Shown here: positions 52,596 to 61,334 of the stretch, in pieces
Layout: every line of letters begins with the position of its first letter
How positions within the stretch are numbered: position 1 is the stretch's first letter
Assembly (NCBI RefSeq): GCF_020907985.1
Contig: NZ_JAJJPA010000008.1
Coordinates: 1 to 64,000, forward strand
Direction of reading: 5' to 3'
DNA from: Kitasatospora humi
GTDB lineage: Bacteria; Actinomycetota; Actinomycetes; Streptomycetales; Streptomycetaceae
DNA length: 64,000 nt
The notes under the pieces: model-generated
The model's database searches: none
Told to the model about the DNA's origin: nothing
The model's input: only the letters and a program-made list of their open reading frames with translations
Position numbers and translations under genes: made by a program

Positions 52596-55500
52596 CAGGA
52601 GGCGCCTGACTCGGTGCCGGACGCGCCGTCCGGTGCGTCGCTGACGGGGTGCCAGGAGATCTGGACGCGGCTGCCGGGATGCCGGGTCAGGTACGCGCGG
52701 ATCTCCTCGGACATCCCGCTGACTGCGACGGCCAGTTCGTCCTCCAGCCGGCTGGTTCCGGGCAGGTCCCACCGGGACGGGGCGGGGGCCGCCGGTGCGG
52801 TGGGCGTGGCGGCGGGTGCTGCCGGCTGCTCGCTGCCCGGGTCGGTGGGCGCGCCGGAGGGCACGGAGGGGTCCCCGTGGTCGGTCAGGCTGATGTCGTC
52901 GGCGCCCGGTGCGGCAGGAGGCGCCACCACCGGTTGAGGAGCGGGAGGCGTCGCCTGGGCCAGCCGGGCGACCTCGTCGACGAGTGCCAGGGCGCGGTCG
53001 GGGAACTGGGACAGGACGGGGGCGAGTGGGTCGGCCTGCTCGTGGGCGGCGGCCGTCTTGTGAAGTCCGGTGATCAGCCGCTCGGCGCGGTCCCCGATGC
53101 CGTCCGGGCGTCCCGCGAAGCCCCGGGCGCTCTGCACCAGGTTCCACCTGGTCTGATCGAGGGCGTCGAGCACGTCGGGCGCGTGGGAGATCGCGGCGCC
53201 GATCTCCTGGTCGGTGACGTCATAGGCAGCGGAGGCGAGTTCCCGCACCAGGGTGGTGGCGTCGGTGGTGCGGGTGAGCCGGGCGATGAGGTCGGCGGCG
53301 GCCCTGGTGGACCGCAGCCGGGGCGCGTCGGGCCCGGTCAACCCGAGGTCCGCGGCGTGCTTCTGGAGGGTGGTGCGCAGGCCGCCGACGGCCTCCTTGC
53401 GCTCCTGGGCGGCCTTGTGAACGGCACTGGCGAGCTTGGCGACGTTGCGGGCGAACAGGGCGGGGGTGACCGAGATGCCGAAGACGTGGCCGGCGCGGAT
53501 GCGAGCGGTCGCGAACTCGTCCTCGGTGGGCAGGGAGACCGCGCGCAGCCCGTATCCGGCCCCGATCCGTTCGAGGTCGGGGGCCTGGTCGAGCGGCGAG
53601 GTCTGGAACAGCCAGGTGCGGTCGTCGAGCAGAGCGTAGGTCGCGATGAGCAGGTTGCGGACCAGCCGGTCGAGCCCGGTGTAGCCGAGTTCCTCGATCC
53701 ACCGGTGGATGTCGTCGACGGCGATGTCCGGCCCGGCCTTGGCCTCGGCGGCCTTCTGGTTGATCCGGATGCGCCAGTCGTTGGTGAGGTTGAGCGGCCC
53801 GTCGTGGACCTCGCCCAGCTGCAGGGCGTGCACGACCCTGCGGACGGTCTCCAGGTGGTGGCGGTCCACCACCTCACGGCGGGTGCCGTTCGCCGTGGCG
53901 CGCCCGATCCACTCCAGGGCCGTGCGCAGGTCCTTGGGTGTGATCGCCTTGCGCTCGAGCTTCGGGTCGAAGTCCGGGTGCTTGGGGTAGAGCGCGTCGT
54001 ACAGGCCGTCGGTGAGCCGGAGCAGGTTCTGCTCGAAGCCGATCCCGGGCTCCGGCTGGGGGTTGGGGAACGAGGGTTCGAGCGACCACAGGTGCTGGCC
54101 GTCGGGGACCTCGGCGCCGATGTTGGACGGGTCGGGTGCGTTGATCCCGTAGAGCTGGTGCAGGACGCTGGTCAGCTGGGTGGTGAGGATGCCGGCCTGC
54201 TCCTTGAGCTGCTGGCGGATCTGCACGCGTTCGTCGGCCGGCCGGGTGGCGGTGTGGTCGTCCAGCCGGTTGCGCTCCAGCAGGTAGTTCATCCGCAGCA
54301 GGCGGCCGAGCTGGTTGGCGCGCTGCTCGGAGAGGAAGTCTGGCAGCCAGACGATGGTCTGCGCGGTCCTGCCCTTGCGCTTGAGCTCCTCGATGCGGCG
54401 CACGTCGTCGCTCGGCGGCAGGTGGTTCTCGTCGAACGGGTAGTCGAGGACGAAGCGGACGTTGCCCTTGGTCTGCGGTTCGAACTGGTCGTCGGGCAGG
54501 TGGGGGTCGCGGACGTTGCCGAAGACGAACTCGGCGGTCCGCCGGGTGCCGCGCCACACCACCTGGCGCTCGCAGACGAACGGCTGGGCGTCGTTGATCC
54601 CCAGCGCGGACCACAGCTGGTCCTTCACCCACTGCCGGCGGCGGCCCATGTTGTCCTCGCCGCGGACCTCGTCGAGCAGCGGCTCGACGTCGAGGTCCGA
54701 CAGGTGCAGGTGGAAGACCGGGTCGGAGGTGCCGTCACTGCGCAACTCACCGAAGTCGGGCTGGAGTTCCTGGAGCCGCTTGACGGCGACCGAACCCGCT
54801 GAGCCCACCTTGGTCCTGATGGAGCCGTGGTTGAGCGCGGCGAGCCGGTCCCCGGTGAGCCGGGTGAGGGCCGGCACGTTGGGGGCCAGGGCCGCCAGCA
54901 GCAGGGTCTTGACCAGCCGCTCGTCCGCCTGGAACCGCGGGTCCTCGGCCGAACCGTACTTCTGGAGCAGGAAGTTGCGGACGCGCGCGTGGAAGCGGTT
55001 GGCCGTCTCGGCATCCTTGCGCAGCCGGCCGGTGAACGCCTCGGTGGAGCGGACGGCGATCACGTCCCACAGGTCGCCGATCGGGATCAGGTCGCCCATC
55101 CGCAGGTCGTCGCGGCGACGCCGGAGCAGCTCCTGGACGAGCTTGAGGCCGGTGCGCTCGCGCTGGAGCGCACCCGAGAGGTCGACCAGCACGTTGAGCA
55201 GTGCGGGTGAGAGCGGGTAGAGGGTGCGGAAGTCGTCCCAGTCAGCCTCGGTGCGGCCGTGGGCGTCGAGCAGCACCTGCCGCACGCCGTCCCGCGCGGA
55301 CTCCACCCGCCGGAACGCCTCGTCGCGCTCGCCCTCCATGCCGGGCTTGGGGGAGAGCACCCGGTGCTTGATGATCTCGACGAGGTTGCTGTCCTCCAGC
55401 TCGATCACGTCGAAGCGCTCGGCGAGGTACTCGACCTGCTGTTCCAGGTTCTGCACGTCCGCACCGGCCACGTCGGAGCCGACGAGCTGGGAGAGGTCGC

Positions 55501-56545
55501 GCTGGCGGGAGACGAAGGAGATGATCGGCACCGGCCGGTTGCTGTCGCCGGACTCGATCAGCTTGACCATCTGCTGCACCTGCGTGCGGACGAAGTCCTG
55601 GTCGCCCATGTGCGCCTGGAGCCAGAGGATCAGCTCGTCGAGGTAGAGCACGATGCCGTGGTAGCCGAGGGACTCGGCGTGCCGGGAGATCACCGACAGG
55701 CCGTTCTCCAGCGGCAGGAAGGCGCCCTGGACGCCCCGGGCGCCCTGCGCGTAGGCGGCCATCGGGCCGGTGAGCAGCGCCGAGACCAGCGCCTCGCGCC
55801 GCGGGTCGCCGGCCGGGGCGGCGAAGGCGCGGTCGAGGTCGGCGGAGGTCCAGTCGGTGGCGGCCGGCACGGCAGCGCCGGGGGCGCCGCCGGTCTCCGC
55901 ACTGGTGAGGAGGCTGGCGTCGAGGTCGTCGTCCTCCGCGTCCGGGCCGGTGGAGGTGGCGGCAGCGCCCGGGGTCAGGGCTGCTGCTCCGGTGCCGAGC
56001 CACTGGAGGAACTTGCCGTCGTCGGCGAGGAATTCGCGCTGGCGCTGGGCGTCGGCGAGGGCGGAGTCGGCCCGGTAGACGGCAGGGGTGGGCTTGTCCG
56101 GGTGCAGCGCGCGGACCGTCTGCACGTAACCGCCGAGCAGGGCCGAGTCCAGATCGGTGGAGCCGACCAGGTGGTAGGGCACCATGAGGAACCGGGAGCG
56201 CTGGAGCCAGTCGCGGTGCTGGGCCACCACACCCTGCAGGCGGTCCTTGGCCCAGGCGCCGGGGTGGCCTTCGAGCACGGCGTGCAGCACGGTGAGGAAG
56301 TGGCTCTTACCGGCGCCGAACGAGCCGTGCAGGTAGGCGGCGTGCGAGTTGCCGGTGCGGACGGCGGCGGCGACGATGCCGAGCGCCTTGGTGAAGGCCG
56401 TCTCCAACTGCTCGGTGACCACGTACTCCGCGACCCGGGCGTCGGTCTCGGAGAAGCCCTGGGAGAGCTCGATCTTGAAGTCGCCGGCGTGGACGTCCTC
56501 CTTGATGTCGAAGACGTCCCGCAGGAAGAGCTCGCTGGTGGGCAT
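52595..56545 (-). CDS. pglY: BREX-2 ATPase PglY
   Basis: This is a 1,316-residue P-loop ATPase. It starts PTSELFLRDVFDIKEDVHAG with Walker A LHGSFGAGKSHFLTVLHAV (74-90) and a Walker B-like LYLDELILWLQAHMGD. Long C-terminal domains include FELVRNLL-like helices and Pro/Ala-rich linkers (APQPVVAPPAAPGADD). PglY is the large ATPase of type 2 BREX and the PglZ partner in S. coelicolor Pgl. The ATG at 56545 is the start because the conserved PglY N-terminus begins there; the frame runs open far upstream. It is the first gene of the operon. Confidence 0.94.
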   Translation of the reverse strand: MPTSELFLRDVFDIKEDVHAGDFKIELSQGFSETDARVAEYVVTEQLETAFTKALGIVAAAVRTGNSHAAYLHGSFGAGKSHFLTVLHAVLEGHPGAWAKDRLQGVVAQHRDWLQRSRFLMVPYHLVGSTDLDSALLGGYVQTVRALHPDKPTPAVYRADSALADAQRQREFLADDGKFLQWLGTGAAALTPGAAATSTGPDAEDDDLDASLLTSAETGGAPGAAVPAATDWTSADLDRAFAAPAGDPRREALVSALLTGPMAAYAQGARGVQGAFLPLENGLSVISRHAESLGYHGIVLYLDELILWLQAHMGDQDFVRTQVQQMVKLIESGDSNRPVPIISFVSRQRDLSQLVGSDVAGADVQNLEQQVEYLAERFDVIELEDSNLVEIIKHRVLSPKPGMEGERDEAFRRVESARDGVRQVLLDAHGRTEADWDDFRTLYPLSPALLNVLVDLSGALQRERTGLKLVQELLRRRRDDLRMGDLIPIGDLWDVIAVRSTEAFTGRLRKDAETANRFHARVRNFLLQKYGSAEDPRFQADERLVKTLLLAALAPNVPALTRLTGDRLAALNHGSIRTKVGSAGSVAVKRLQELQPDFGELRSDGTSDPVFHLHLSDLDVEPLLDEVRGEDNMGRRRQWVKDQLWSALGINDAQPFVCERQVVWRGTRRTAEFVFGNVRDPHLPDDQFEPQTKGNVRFVLDYPFDENHLPPSDDVRRIEELKRKGRTAQTIVWLPDFLSEQRANQLGRLLRMNYLLERNRLDDHTATRPADERVQIRQQLKEQAGILTTQLTSVLHQLYGINAPDPSNIGAEVPDGQHLWSLEPSFPNPQPEPGIGFEQNLLRLTDGLYDALYPKHPDFDPKLERKAITPKDLRTALEWIGRATANGTRREVVDRHHLETVRRVVHALQLGEVHDGPLNLTNDWRIRINQKAAEAKAGPDIAVDDIHRWIEELGYTGLDRLVRNLLIATYALLDDRTWLFQTSPLDQAPDLERIGAGYGLRAVSLPTEDEFATARIRAGHVFGISVTPALFARNVAKLASAVHKAAQERKEAVGGLRTTLQKHAADLGLTGPDAPRLRSTRAAADLIARLTRTTDATTLVRELASAAYDVTDQEIGAAISHAPDVLDALDQTRWNLVQSARGFAGRPDGIGDRAERLITGLHKTAAAHEQADPLAPVLSQFPDRALALVDEVARLAQATPPAPQPVVAPPAAPGADDISLTDHGDPSVPSGAPTDPGSEQPAAPAATPTAPAAPAPSRWDLPGTSRLEDELAVAVSGMSEEIRAYLTRHPGSRVQISWHPVSDAPDGASGTESGAS

Positions 56546-56682
56546 CTGGGCTCTCGTTCCCTCTCCTCGACGACCGCACGGGGTGCGCACGCATCGTGCA
56601 TGCGATCTCCCATCTTGCCAGCCCTGGGGGCCTTCGCACCGGCGTTCGGGGGCCGTCGTCCTCCCGCTGCGCCCGGCGGCGA

Positions 56683-57438
56683 TCAGAGGCCGGGGAGCGG
56701 TTCGGCTTGCACGCCACGACCCGTGTCGCGCGGTTGCTGGCTGCGGCGACGGGTGTTGCGCACCGACTGCGGCGCCTCGGGGCCGGCGAGGAAGCCGAAG
56801 GTCACCAGGCGGCCTTGGGCGAAGCTCTCGTTGATCTGCCGGTGGACCAGGTCGGTGCCGACGCCGGTGGTGCCGATCATGCCGGTCTCCACGAGCCTGG
56901 TGAAGAGCGTGTTGTCGAGGTAGCTGGGTACGTTGGCATAGCCGAAGCGGGTCGCGCCGCCCCGGCCGTCGCGCATCCGGTGGTCGTCCGCGAGTCGCTC
57001 GAAGTGACTCCGCGAGAAGTACATGCCCGGCACCATCACGTCGGTGAGCGGGATGATCGGATCCGGAACGCACAGCTTGATCCAGCTCGGGTCGGCGCAG
57101 AGGCGGTGGTCGTCCCAGGGACGGCGGAGATCGGCGGCCTGGTCGTCGAGTTCGCGCAGGCGTTCCAGCTCGCCGGCGAGGTTGTCGTCGCTGTTCGGGT
57201 AGTAGAAGCCGCCCTTGGGGTGGCTGAGCTTCTTGTACTGGACGAGGACGAGGCTCTCGCGCGTGTGGTTGTAGTAGATGAGGTCCGCCCCGCATCTTGT
57301 GGCGGGGGTCGCGCCGAGGCGATCGCGGGCGGGCGGGGCCGCGCAGCCGGCGCGTGGCCCGTTACACGGACTGTTCGGCGAATCCGCGCCGCCTCTTGCG
57401 GCGTTCGGGCGGGCGGCAAGGGTGCTGGCTGTTACCGT
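56683..57438 (-). pseudogene. 5'-truncated PD-(D/E)XK (Mrr-like) nuclease gene
   Basis: One minus-strand frame is open from a TGA near 57,439 to 56,683 and reads as a real protein: DRLGATPATRCGADLIYYNH, TRESLVLVQYKKLSHPKGG, WIKLCVPDPIIPLTDVMVPG, MYFSRSHFERLADDHRM. GADLIYYN then VQYKK matches the D...QxK core of Mrr-like PD-(D/E)XK nucleases. There is no ATG, GTG or TTG upstream of 57,039, so the start codon and N-terminus are lost. The fragment lies 138 bases upstream of pglY. It looks like a decayed accessory nuclease. Confidence 0.6.
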
Positions 57439-57466
57439 GAATCGTCAGCATCGTGGGAGGAGCGGG

Positions 57467-58276
57467 ATGACACCGACGGTCGATTCAGTCCGGGCCGCGG
57501 TTGCCGCGCAGGTCGATGAGTTCGTGAACTCCGGTGGCGGCGAGGGAATCCGCAGCATCCTGGTCAAGACGTTCGGCGGCCCGGCAATCACCGTCGAGCA
57601 TCTGCCCGATCGGGTCCTCCCCGCGGCGAGCTTGGCGAAGATGATCCTGGGCGTCGCGCTCTTCGAGGCGGGCGAGCGGGGCGAGCTCGATCTGGACACG
57701 CGGGTGCGGATCGGTGACCTGAGCACCACGATGTATCCGAGCGTCCTGCAGGCCCTGGACGCGGACACGGCCGTCACCGTGCGGGAGTTGTGCGGGTTCT
57801 CGCTGGTCACCAGTGACAATCCGGCCGCCGAGTACGTGCGTGCGTTCCTGGGGCAGGAGCGCATCGACGCCGTGCTGAAGGATCTGCGGCTGGACTCCAC
57901 GGTCTTCCCAGCCGGGTTCTCCGAGCGTGAACTCGGACCGCTGGGGCGGGCCAACACCACGACGGCAGCGGACATGCTGCGCCTGATCGAGTACATCGAC
58001 CGGATGCGGCACCTGGAGCCGATGCGGCGCTACCTGGTCAACTACCAGCGCAATGACCGGATTCCGGCGCGGCTGGACGACGACGTTCCAGTGCGGCACA
58101 AGACCGGCAGCCTGCGCGGCGTGGTCAACGATGCGGGCATCATCCTGCACCCGGCGGTTCGCATCGGCATGGTGGTGCTGACGGACGGCCAGGTGGACAA
58201 TACCCGCACGGCACAGGAGATCGGGGAGGTCTCCGAGCGGATCGTCCGGATCATCACGGCGGGGGCGGTGCACTGA
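57467..58276 (+). CDS. Class A beta-lactamase-like serine hydrolase
   Basis: This 269-residue protein has all three serine-hydrolase boxes: SxxK (Ser55-Leu-Ala-Lys58), SDN (115-117) and KTG (210-212). No signal peptide is seen, so it is likely cytosolic, unlike true beta-lactamases. The Glu166-type omega loop is replaced by RELGPLGRANTTT, so antibiotic hydrolysis is uncertain. The ATG at 57467 follows GGGAGGAGCGGG. It is divergent from the pglY operon and nuclease remnant. A cytosolic acyl-enzyme inside a defence locus is unusual, and its substrate is unknown. Confidence 0.85.
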   Translation: MTPTVDSVRAAVAAQVDEFVNSGGGEGIRSILVKTFGGPAITVEHLPDRVLPAASLAKMILGVALFEAGERGELDLDTRVRIGDLSTTMYPSVLQALDADTAVTVRELCGFSLVTSDNPAAEYVRAFLGQERIDAVLKDLRLDSTVFPAGFSERELGPLGRANTTTAADMLRLIEYIDRMRHLEPMRRYLVNYQRNDRIPARLDDDVPVRHKTGSLRGVVNDAGIILHPAVRIGMVVLTDGQVDNTRTAQEIGEVSERIVRIITAGAVH

Positions 58277-58294
58277 CGCCCCGGGGGGTGGCAT

Positions 58295-59254
58295 GTGGCA
58301 CGGCCACGGGAACAACAGCTCCGCAAGATCCTGGTACTGGTCAACGTACTCGCGCTGACCATCGGCATGGTGAGCGTCGTGGCGGCTTCGCTGATGACGC
58401 ACCAACAGGTGCTCGCCACAGTGCTCAGCCTGATCGGCGGTGCTTTCGTCTCCGCCGCGGTGGTGACCTTGGCCATCGGGTCGCTCACCGTGCGCGAGAC
58501 GACCGAGCAGGTGGACAGCGCGGTACTGCGCGGCATGCAGGACGTGCTCGGCCCGGTGCGTGATCCGCTGTTCGCCGGAGCGCTGTCCGCCTACCGGTAC
58601 GACTGCCTGCTCACCGTCCCGCCACCGGGCGACGCCCACCCTGACTACCTCTACCAGAACTTCCGCATCTCCTACCGGGTCGAGACGCTCCCCAAGACGG
58701 TGGGAATCGTCTGCATGGCATCCAATGACGACGCCTGCCTGACCGGCTACACCGGCCCGGACTGGCTGCTGCGCTGGATGATCGACGACACCCTCGACCC
58801 CGACGACCCGGAGGTCTTCACCATCGGCGCGGTTCGCGTGGACAACCGGGAGCTCGAACGCAAGCCACCGGTGCACGAGCCGGTCGCCGGCGGGAAGGCT
58901 CGGATCCACCAGTTCTCCGTGCCGTCCGACGCCCGCGTCACCCCCGGCCACCTGGTGGAGTTGAGCATCACGGCCCGCAAGTACATCGGCAATGACCGCC
59001 GGGTGCGCATCCAGGCGCAGGTCTTCCGCCACGTCACCGACGCCGAGTACCGCCTGACCGTCGACCCCGCGCTCAAACCGGTGCGGCTGGCCGTGAGCGC
59101 CTCCGAGGTCAGCCCGCTGGGCGCCGCGCACGGCGGCAGCGTCCGCAGTACCTTTCCCGCGCCGTTCGGCAACCTGGCGGGCTTGGTGCAGCTGCCCTTC
59201 CCACTGCAGCCGGGGAGCGTCATGGCGTTCACCATCGACCGGGAGATCGGTTGA
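58295..59254 (+). CDS. Two-helix membrane protein with beta-rich domain
   Basis: This 319-residue protein has two adjacent helices at residues 10-60 (KILVLVNVLALTIGMVSVVA and QQVLATVLSLIGGAFVSAAV). A large domain follows with strands such as YLYQNFRISYRVETLPKTVG and IHQFSVPSDARVTPGHLVEL. No known enzyme motif is visible. The start is a GTG at 58295, 18 bases after the hydrolase gene, so the two are likely one operon. A decayed copy of its C-terminus recurs at 60,106. It could be a sensor or effector paired with the hydrolase. Confidence 0.65.
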   Translation: MARPREQQLRKILVLVNVLALTIGMVSVVAASLMTHQQVLATVLSLIGGAFVSAAVVTLAIGSLTVRETTEQVDSAVLRGMQDVLGPVRDPLFAGALSAYRYDCLLTVPPPGDAHPDYLYQNFRISYRVETLPKTVGIVCMASNDDACLTGYTGPDWLLRWMIDDTLDPDDPEVFTIGAVRVDNRELERKPPVHEPVAGGKARIHQFSVPSDARVTPGHLVELSITARKYIGNDRRVRIQAQVFRHVTDAEYRLTVDPALKPVRLAVSASEVSPLGAAHGGSVRSTFPAPFGNLAGLVQLPFPLQPGSVMAFTIDREIG

Positions 59255-59475
59255 TCGCGAGGGACAGTCGCCCGGCTGAGCGTGCTGCCCGCAGCCAGTG
59301 GACGGAGGACGACGCGCCCGTCGTCCTGCTCCCGCCTGGGTCGGTTCTTCCCTGCCGAGTTGATCGCGCATATGCCGATCGGTTGCTCTGGATCGTGTAC
59401 GCCCTGGCACAATGGGTAGCGGCCCTGAGGGGGAGAAGTCGACTTCCCGGGGCATCGGGGAGCCAAGGGGGGAGC

Positions 59476-59631
59476 ATGTACGACATCAGCGTCCACCCGG
59501 ACACGCTGCGGAGCTCGGCGGGCGGTGTGCAGGACGCCGCCGGACAGGCGGGAGCGGCCGCGGCATCGGCGGTCGCATCGACGGCTTCCAGGAGCAGCGC
59601 GGCCACCAGAAGCTGCACTTCGTGCGTGTGA
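59476..59631 (+). CDS. ESX/WXG100-like mini-protein, truncated
   Basis: This 51-residue frame has a strong ribosome site (AAGGGGGGAGC). MYDISVHPDTLRSSAGGVQD then AAGQAGAAAASAVAS resembles the N-terminal helix of WXG100/type VII secretion substrates. The usual second helix (with WxG) is missing; a related tail (GRIDGFQEQRGHQKLHFVRV) follows in another frame. It is probably a frameshifted or decayed remnant. Confidence 0.4.
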   Translation: MYDISVHPDTLRSSAGGVQDAAGQAGAAAASAVASTASRSSAATRSCTSCV

Positions 59632-59648
59632 ACCCGGACTGGTGACAG

Positions 59649-60068
59649 TTGGAACCCGACGACCCCGTGCGGACTCCCGGGTGGTCCAGGGCCCGGTACT
59701 CCTTGGCCCTGGGCCTCGCAGCTTGGGCGTTCACCGTGCCCACGATCCTGGCGGACGATGACGCGGGCGCGCTCCTCAAGAAGTGCCACGACAGCCCCGC
59801 CGCCCCGGCTTACGTCCTGCCTCTCGCCTGGGCGGGGCTGGCGCTGGGCATCGTCGCCGTCTGCTGGGGCGGATGGCAGTTGGCCGCCGCCTTCCGGAAG
59901 AAGTCACGCCGGTTCAGCGCCGGGCACGCCCTGCTCTGCGCCGTGCTGCCGCTGGCAGCCATCGCCGTGCTGTTCCAGGTCGCCGTGGTGCGGATCGCGG
60001 TGCAGGACTCCCGGCCGCAGCCGAGCCCCTGCTTCGGCGGTGCGCGGGTGGTGACCGAACTCCGGTAG
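59649..60068 (+). CDS. Small membrane protein of unknown function
   Basis: This 139-residue protein has three hydrophobic segments: RYSLALGLAAWAFTVPTIL, YVLPLAWAGLALGIVAVCW, and ALLCAVLPLAAIAVLFQVAV. A short Cys-containing loop follows (KKCHDSPAAPA). The start is a TTG at 59649 or a GTG at 59667; neither has a strong ribosome site. No family was recognised. It follows the ESX-like ORF by 17 bases and may be co-transcribed. Confidence 0.55.
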   Translation: MEPDDPVRTPGWSRARYSLALGLAAWAFTVPTILADDDAGALLKKCHDSPAAPAYVLPLAWAGLALGIVAVCWGGWQLAAAFRKKSRRFSAGHALLCAVLPLAAIAVLFQVAVVRIAVQDSRPQPSPCFGGARVVTELR

Positions 60069-60628
60069 GCGGCGCGCGGCGCCGGCGTTCGCAACGCCCT
60101 GCTCGTACTGTTCGGCAACCCGGCGGGCCCGGTGCCGTCGCTGTTCCCGTTCCGGCCGGGGAGCGTCATGGCGTTCGCCATCGACCGGGACACCTGCTGG
60201 TCGTTCCGGGCGCGAGGATGGGAGCGGCGCGGTGGCCGCTGCGGTGGTCGGTACCCGGGGCTCGGGCGGGGTGGGTGGCCAGGCCGGTGAGGGAGAACAA
60301 GGCGGCTCCTCGGGGTGCGGGGTGGCTCGGCCGTCGAGTGGCGGCTGCACTTCCCCGCGTGGTGGGGTGGGCTGCTCTAGGGTGAACGGGGGCACGCGAC
60401 TGGAGAGTTGGCGCCCGATTCGGAGGGCTTCCCGCCGGTGGGGGCGGCGGTGCTGCCAGCGACGGGCCGTGCGGCGGGCGCGGTGCCCGCGGCTCGGACG
60501 TGGCGGTAGTGCGGCGCCCGATGACGTGCACGGTGAAAGTGGGGGAGCCGTTGCGGGTCAGCAGCCGGCGGACGTGCCGGGGTGCGCCGCGGCGGGCGAG
60601 GAAGTGGTCGAGGACTCGGCGCCCGGGA
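60069..60628. other. Gap with a decayed gene fragment
   Basis: This 560-bp gap has no intact gene. Its first part holds a diverged copy of the C-terminus of the 58,295 gene (60,106-60,192). The remainder is GC-rich with open frames but no ribosome sites or recognisable protein. Confidence 0.55.
60106..60192 (+). repeat. Diverged duplicate of the membrane-protein C-terminus
   Basis: The stretch with TTCGGCAACC, then CCGGGGAGCGTCATGGCGTT and CATCGACCGGGA repeats 59,165-59,250 with scattered substitutions. It encodes PGSVMAFAIDRD, against PGSVMAFTIDRE in the intact gene. It is a remnant of a second copy. Confidence 0.8.
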
Positions 60629-61102
60629 TCACGCGCTGCCGGTGGGGGCGGGGAGGACGGTGCACCAGATGGTCTTGCCGATGCCGCCCGGGCGCGGGTC
60701 GCAGCCCCAGCGGGCGGAGAGCTGGTGGACGAGGAAGAGACCGCGCCCGGACTCCTGCTGCCAGTCGGGCGGTTCGGCAGTCGGGACGCTGTCGGGGTGG
60801 GCGTCGGGGTGGGCGTCGGGGTGGTGGGTGCCGTCGGCGTCGTGAACCTCGATGCGCAGTTCGTCGTCCGCGAGGGCGAACTGAACGGCGATCAGGCGGT
60901 CGGCTGGCACTCGGGCGTGCTGCACCGCGTTGGCGACGAGCTCGCTGAGCAGCAACTCACCGACCTCGACGTAGCGTTCACCGCTCTCCTGCTGCGCGAG
61001 GAAGTCCCGCAGCAGGCGGCGGGCGGCTCCGGCGGACCTGCGGTGCCGGGGCAACCGGTGGGCGGCGGCGGGGGCGGAGGGGTGGCGGAGGGTTTCGGGC
61101 AT
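60629..61102 (-). CDS. HATPase_c_2 ATP-binding regulatory kinase
   Basis: This 157-residue SpoIIAB-like protein has N-box LLLSELVANAVQHARVP, ELRIEVHDADGTHHPD (D-box) and G-box GRGLFLVHQLSARWG. Such kinases act as anti-sigma factors or partner regulators in Streptomyces. A tandem HPDAHPDAHPDS linker (36 bp, 12-bp repeats) interrupts the loop before the G-box. The ATG at 61102 follows AGGTGATCCCTC; the ribosome site is GAGAGGTGAT. It is divergent from the XRE gene with DUF397, a pairing typical of WhiJ-like regulatory sets. Confidence 0.85.
   Translation of the reverse strand: MPETLRHPSAPAAAHRLPRHRRSAGAARRLLRDFLAQQESGERYVEVGELLLSELVANAVQHARVPADRLIAVQFALADDELRIEVHDADGTHHPDAHPDAHPDSVPTAEPPDWQQESGRGLFLVHQLSARWGCDPRPGGIGKTIWCTVLPAPTGSA
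60791..60826. repeat. 12-bp repeats encoding HPDA in the HATPase gene
   Basis: GTCGGGGTGGGC occurs twice (60791, 60803) and once as GTCGGGGTGGTG (60815). It encodes HPDA repeats in the ATP-lid region. Confidence 0.85.
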
Positions 61103-61203
61103 GAGGGATCACCTCTCAGGAGGGGAGGGAAGCACCGCTAACAGCGCCCATAGCGCCGTGTGGTCGGCTCGTTACGGATAGCATGCTCCTGATGCCTCGT
61201 CAC

Positions 61204-61228
61204 TGCAAGGCGCTCGGCTCAACTTGCA
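61204..61228 (+). promoter_or_regulatory. TGCAAG...CTTGCA inverted repeat before the XRE gene
   Basis: TGCAAG (61204-61209) and CTTGCA (61223-61228) form a perfect inverted repeat with a 13-bp spacer in the gap between the divergent HATPase and XRE genes. It is a candidate operator of the XRE/DUF397 regulator. Confidence 0.5.
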
Positions 61229-61334
61229 AATTCTCATACTGATGCCGCTGGTTCTCGATGCACGGCCTGGAGGCGGTGGCGATCGAGTCGGGGAAGCGGG
61301 CAAACTGGCCTGCGAGGCACGTAAGGAGGGGTCC

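Noticed and set aside
50409..52937. An 842-codon open frame antisense to pglZ
   Set aside because: A composition shadow; pglZ motifs on the minus strand are intact.
57467..58276. An antibiotic-resistance beta-lactamase
   Set aside because: There is no signal peptide and the Glu166-type loop is not recognisable; only the general serine-hydrolase fold is supported.
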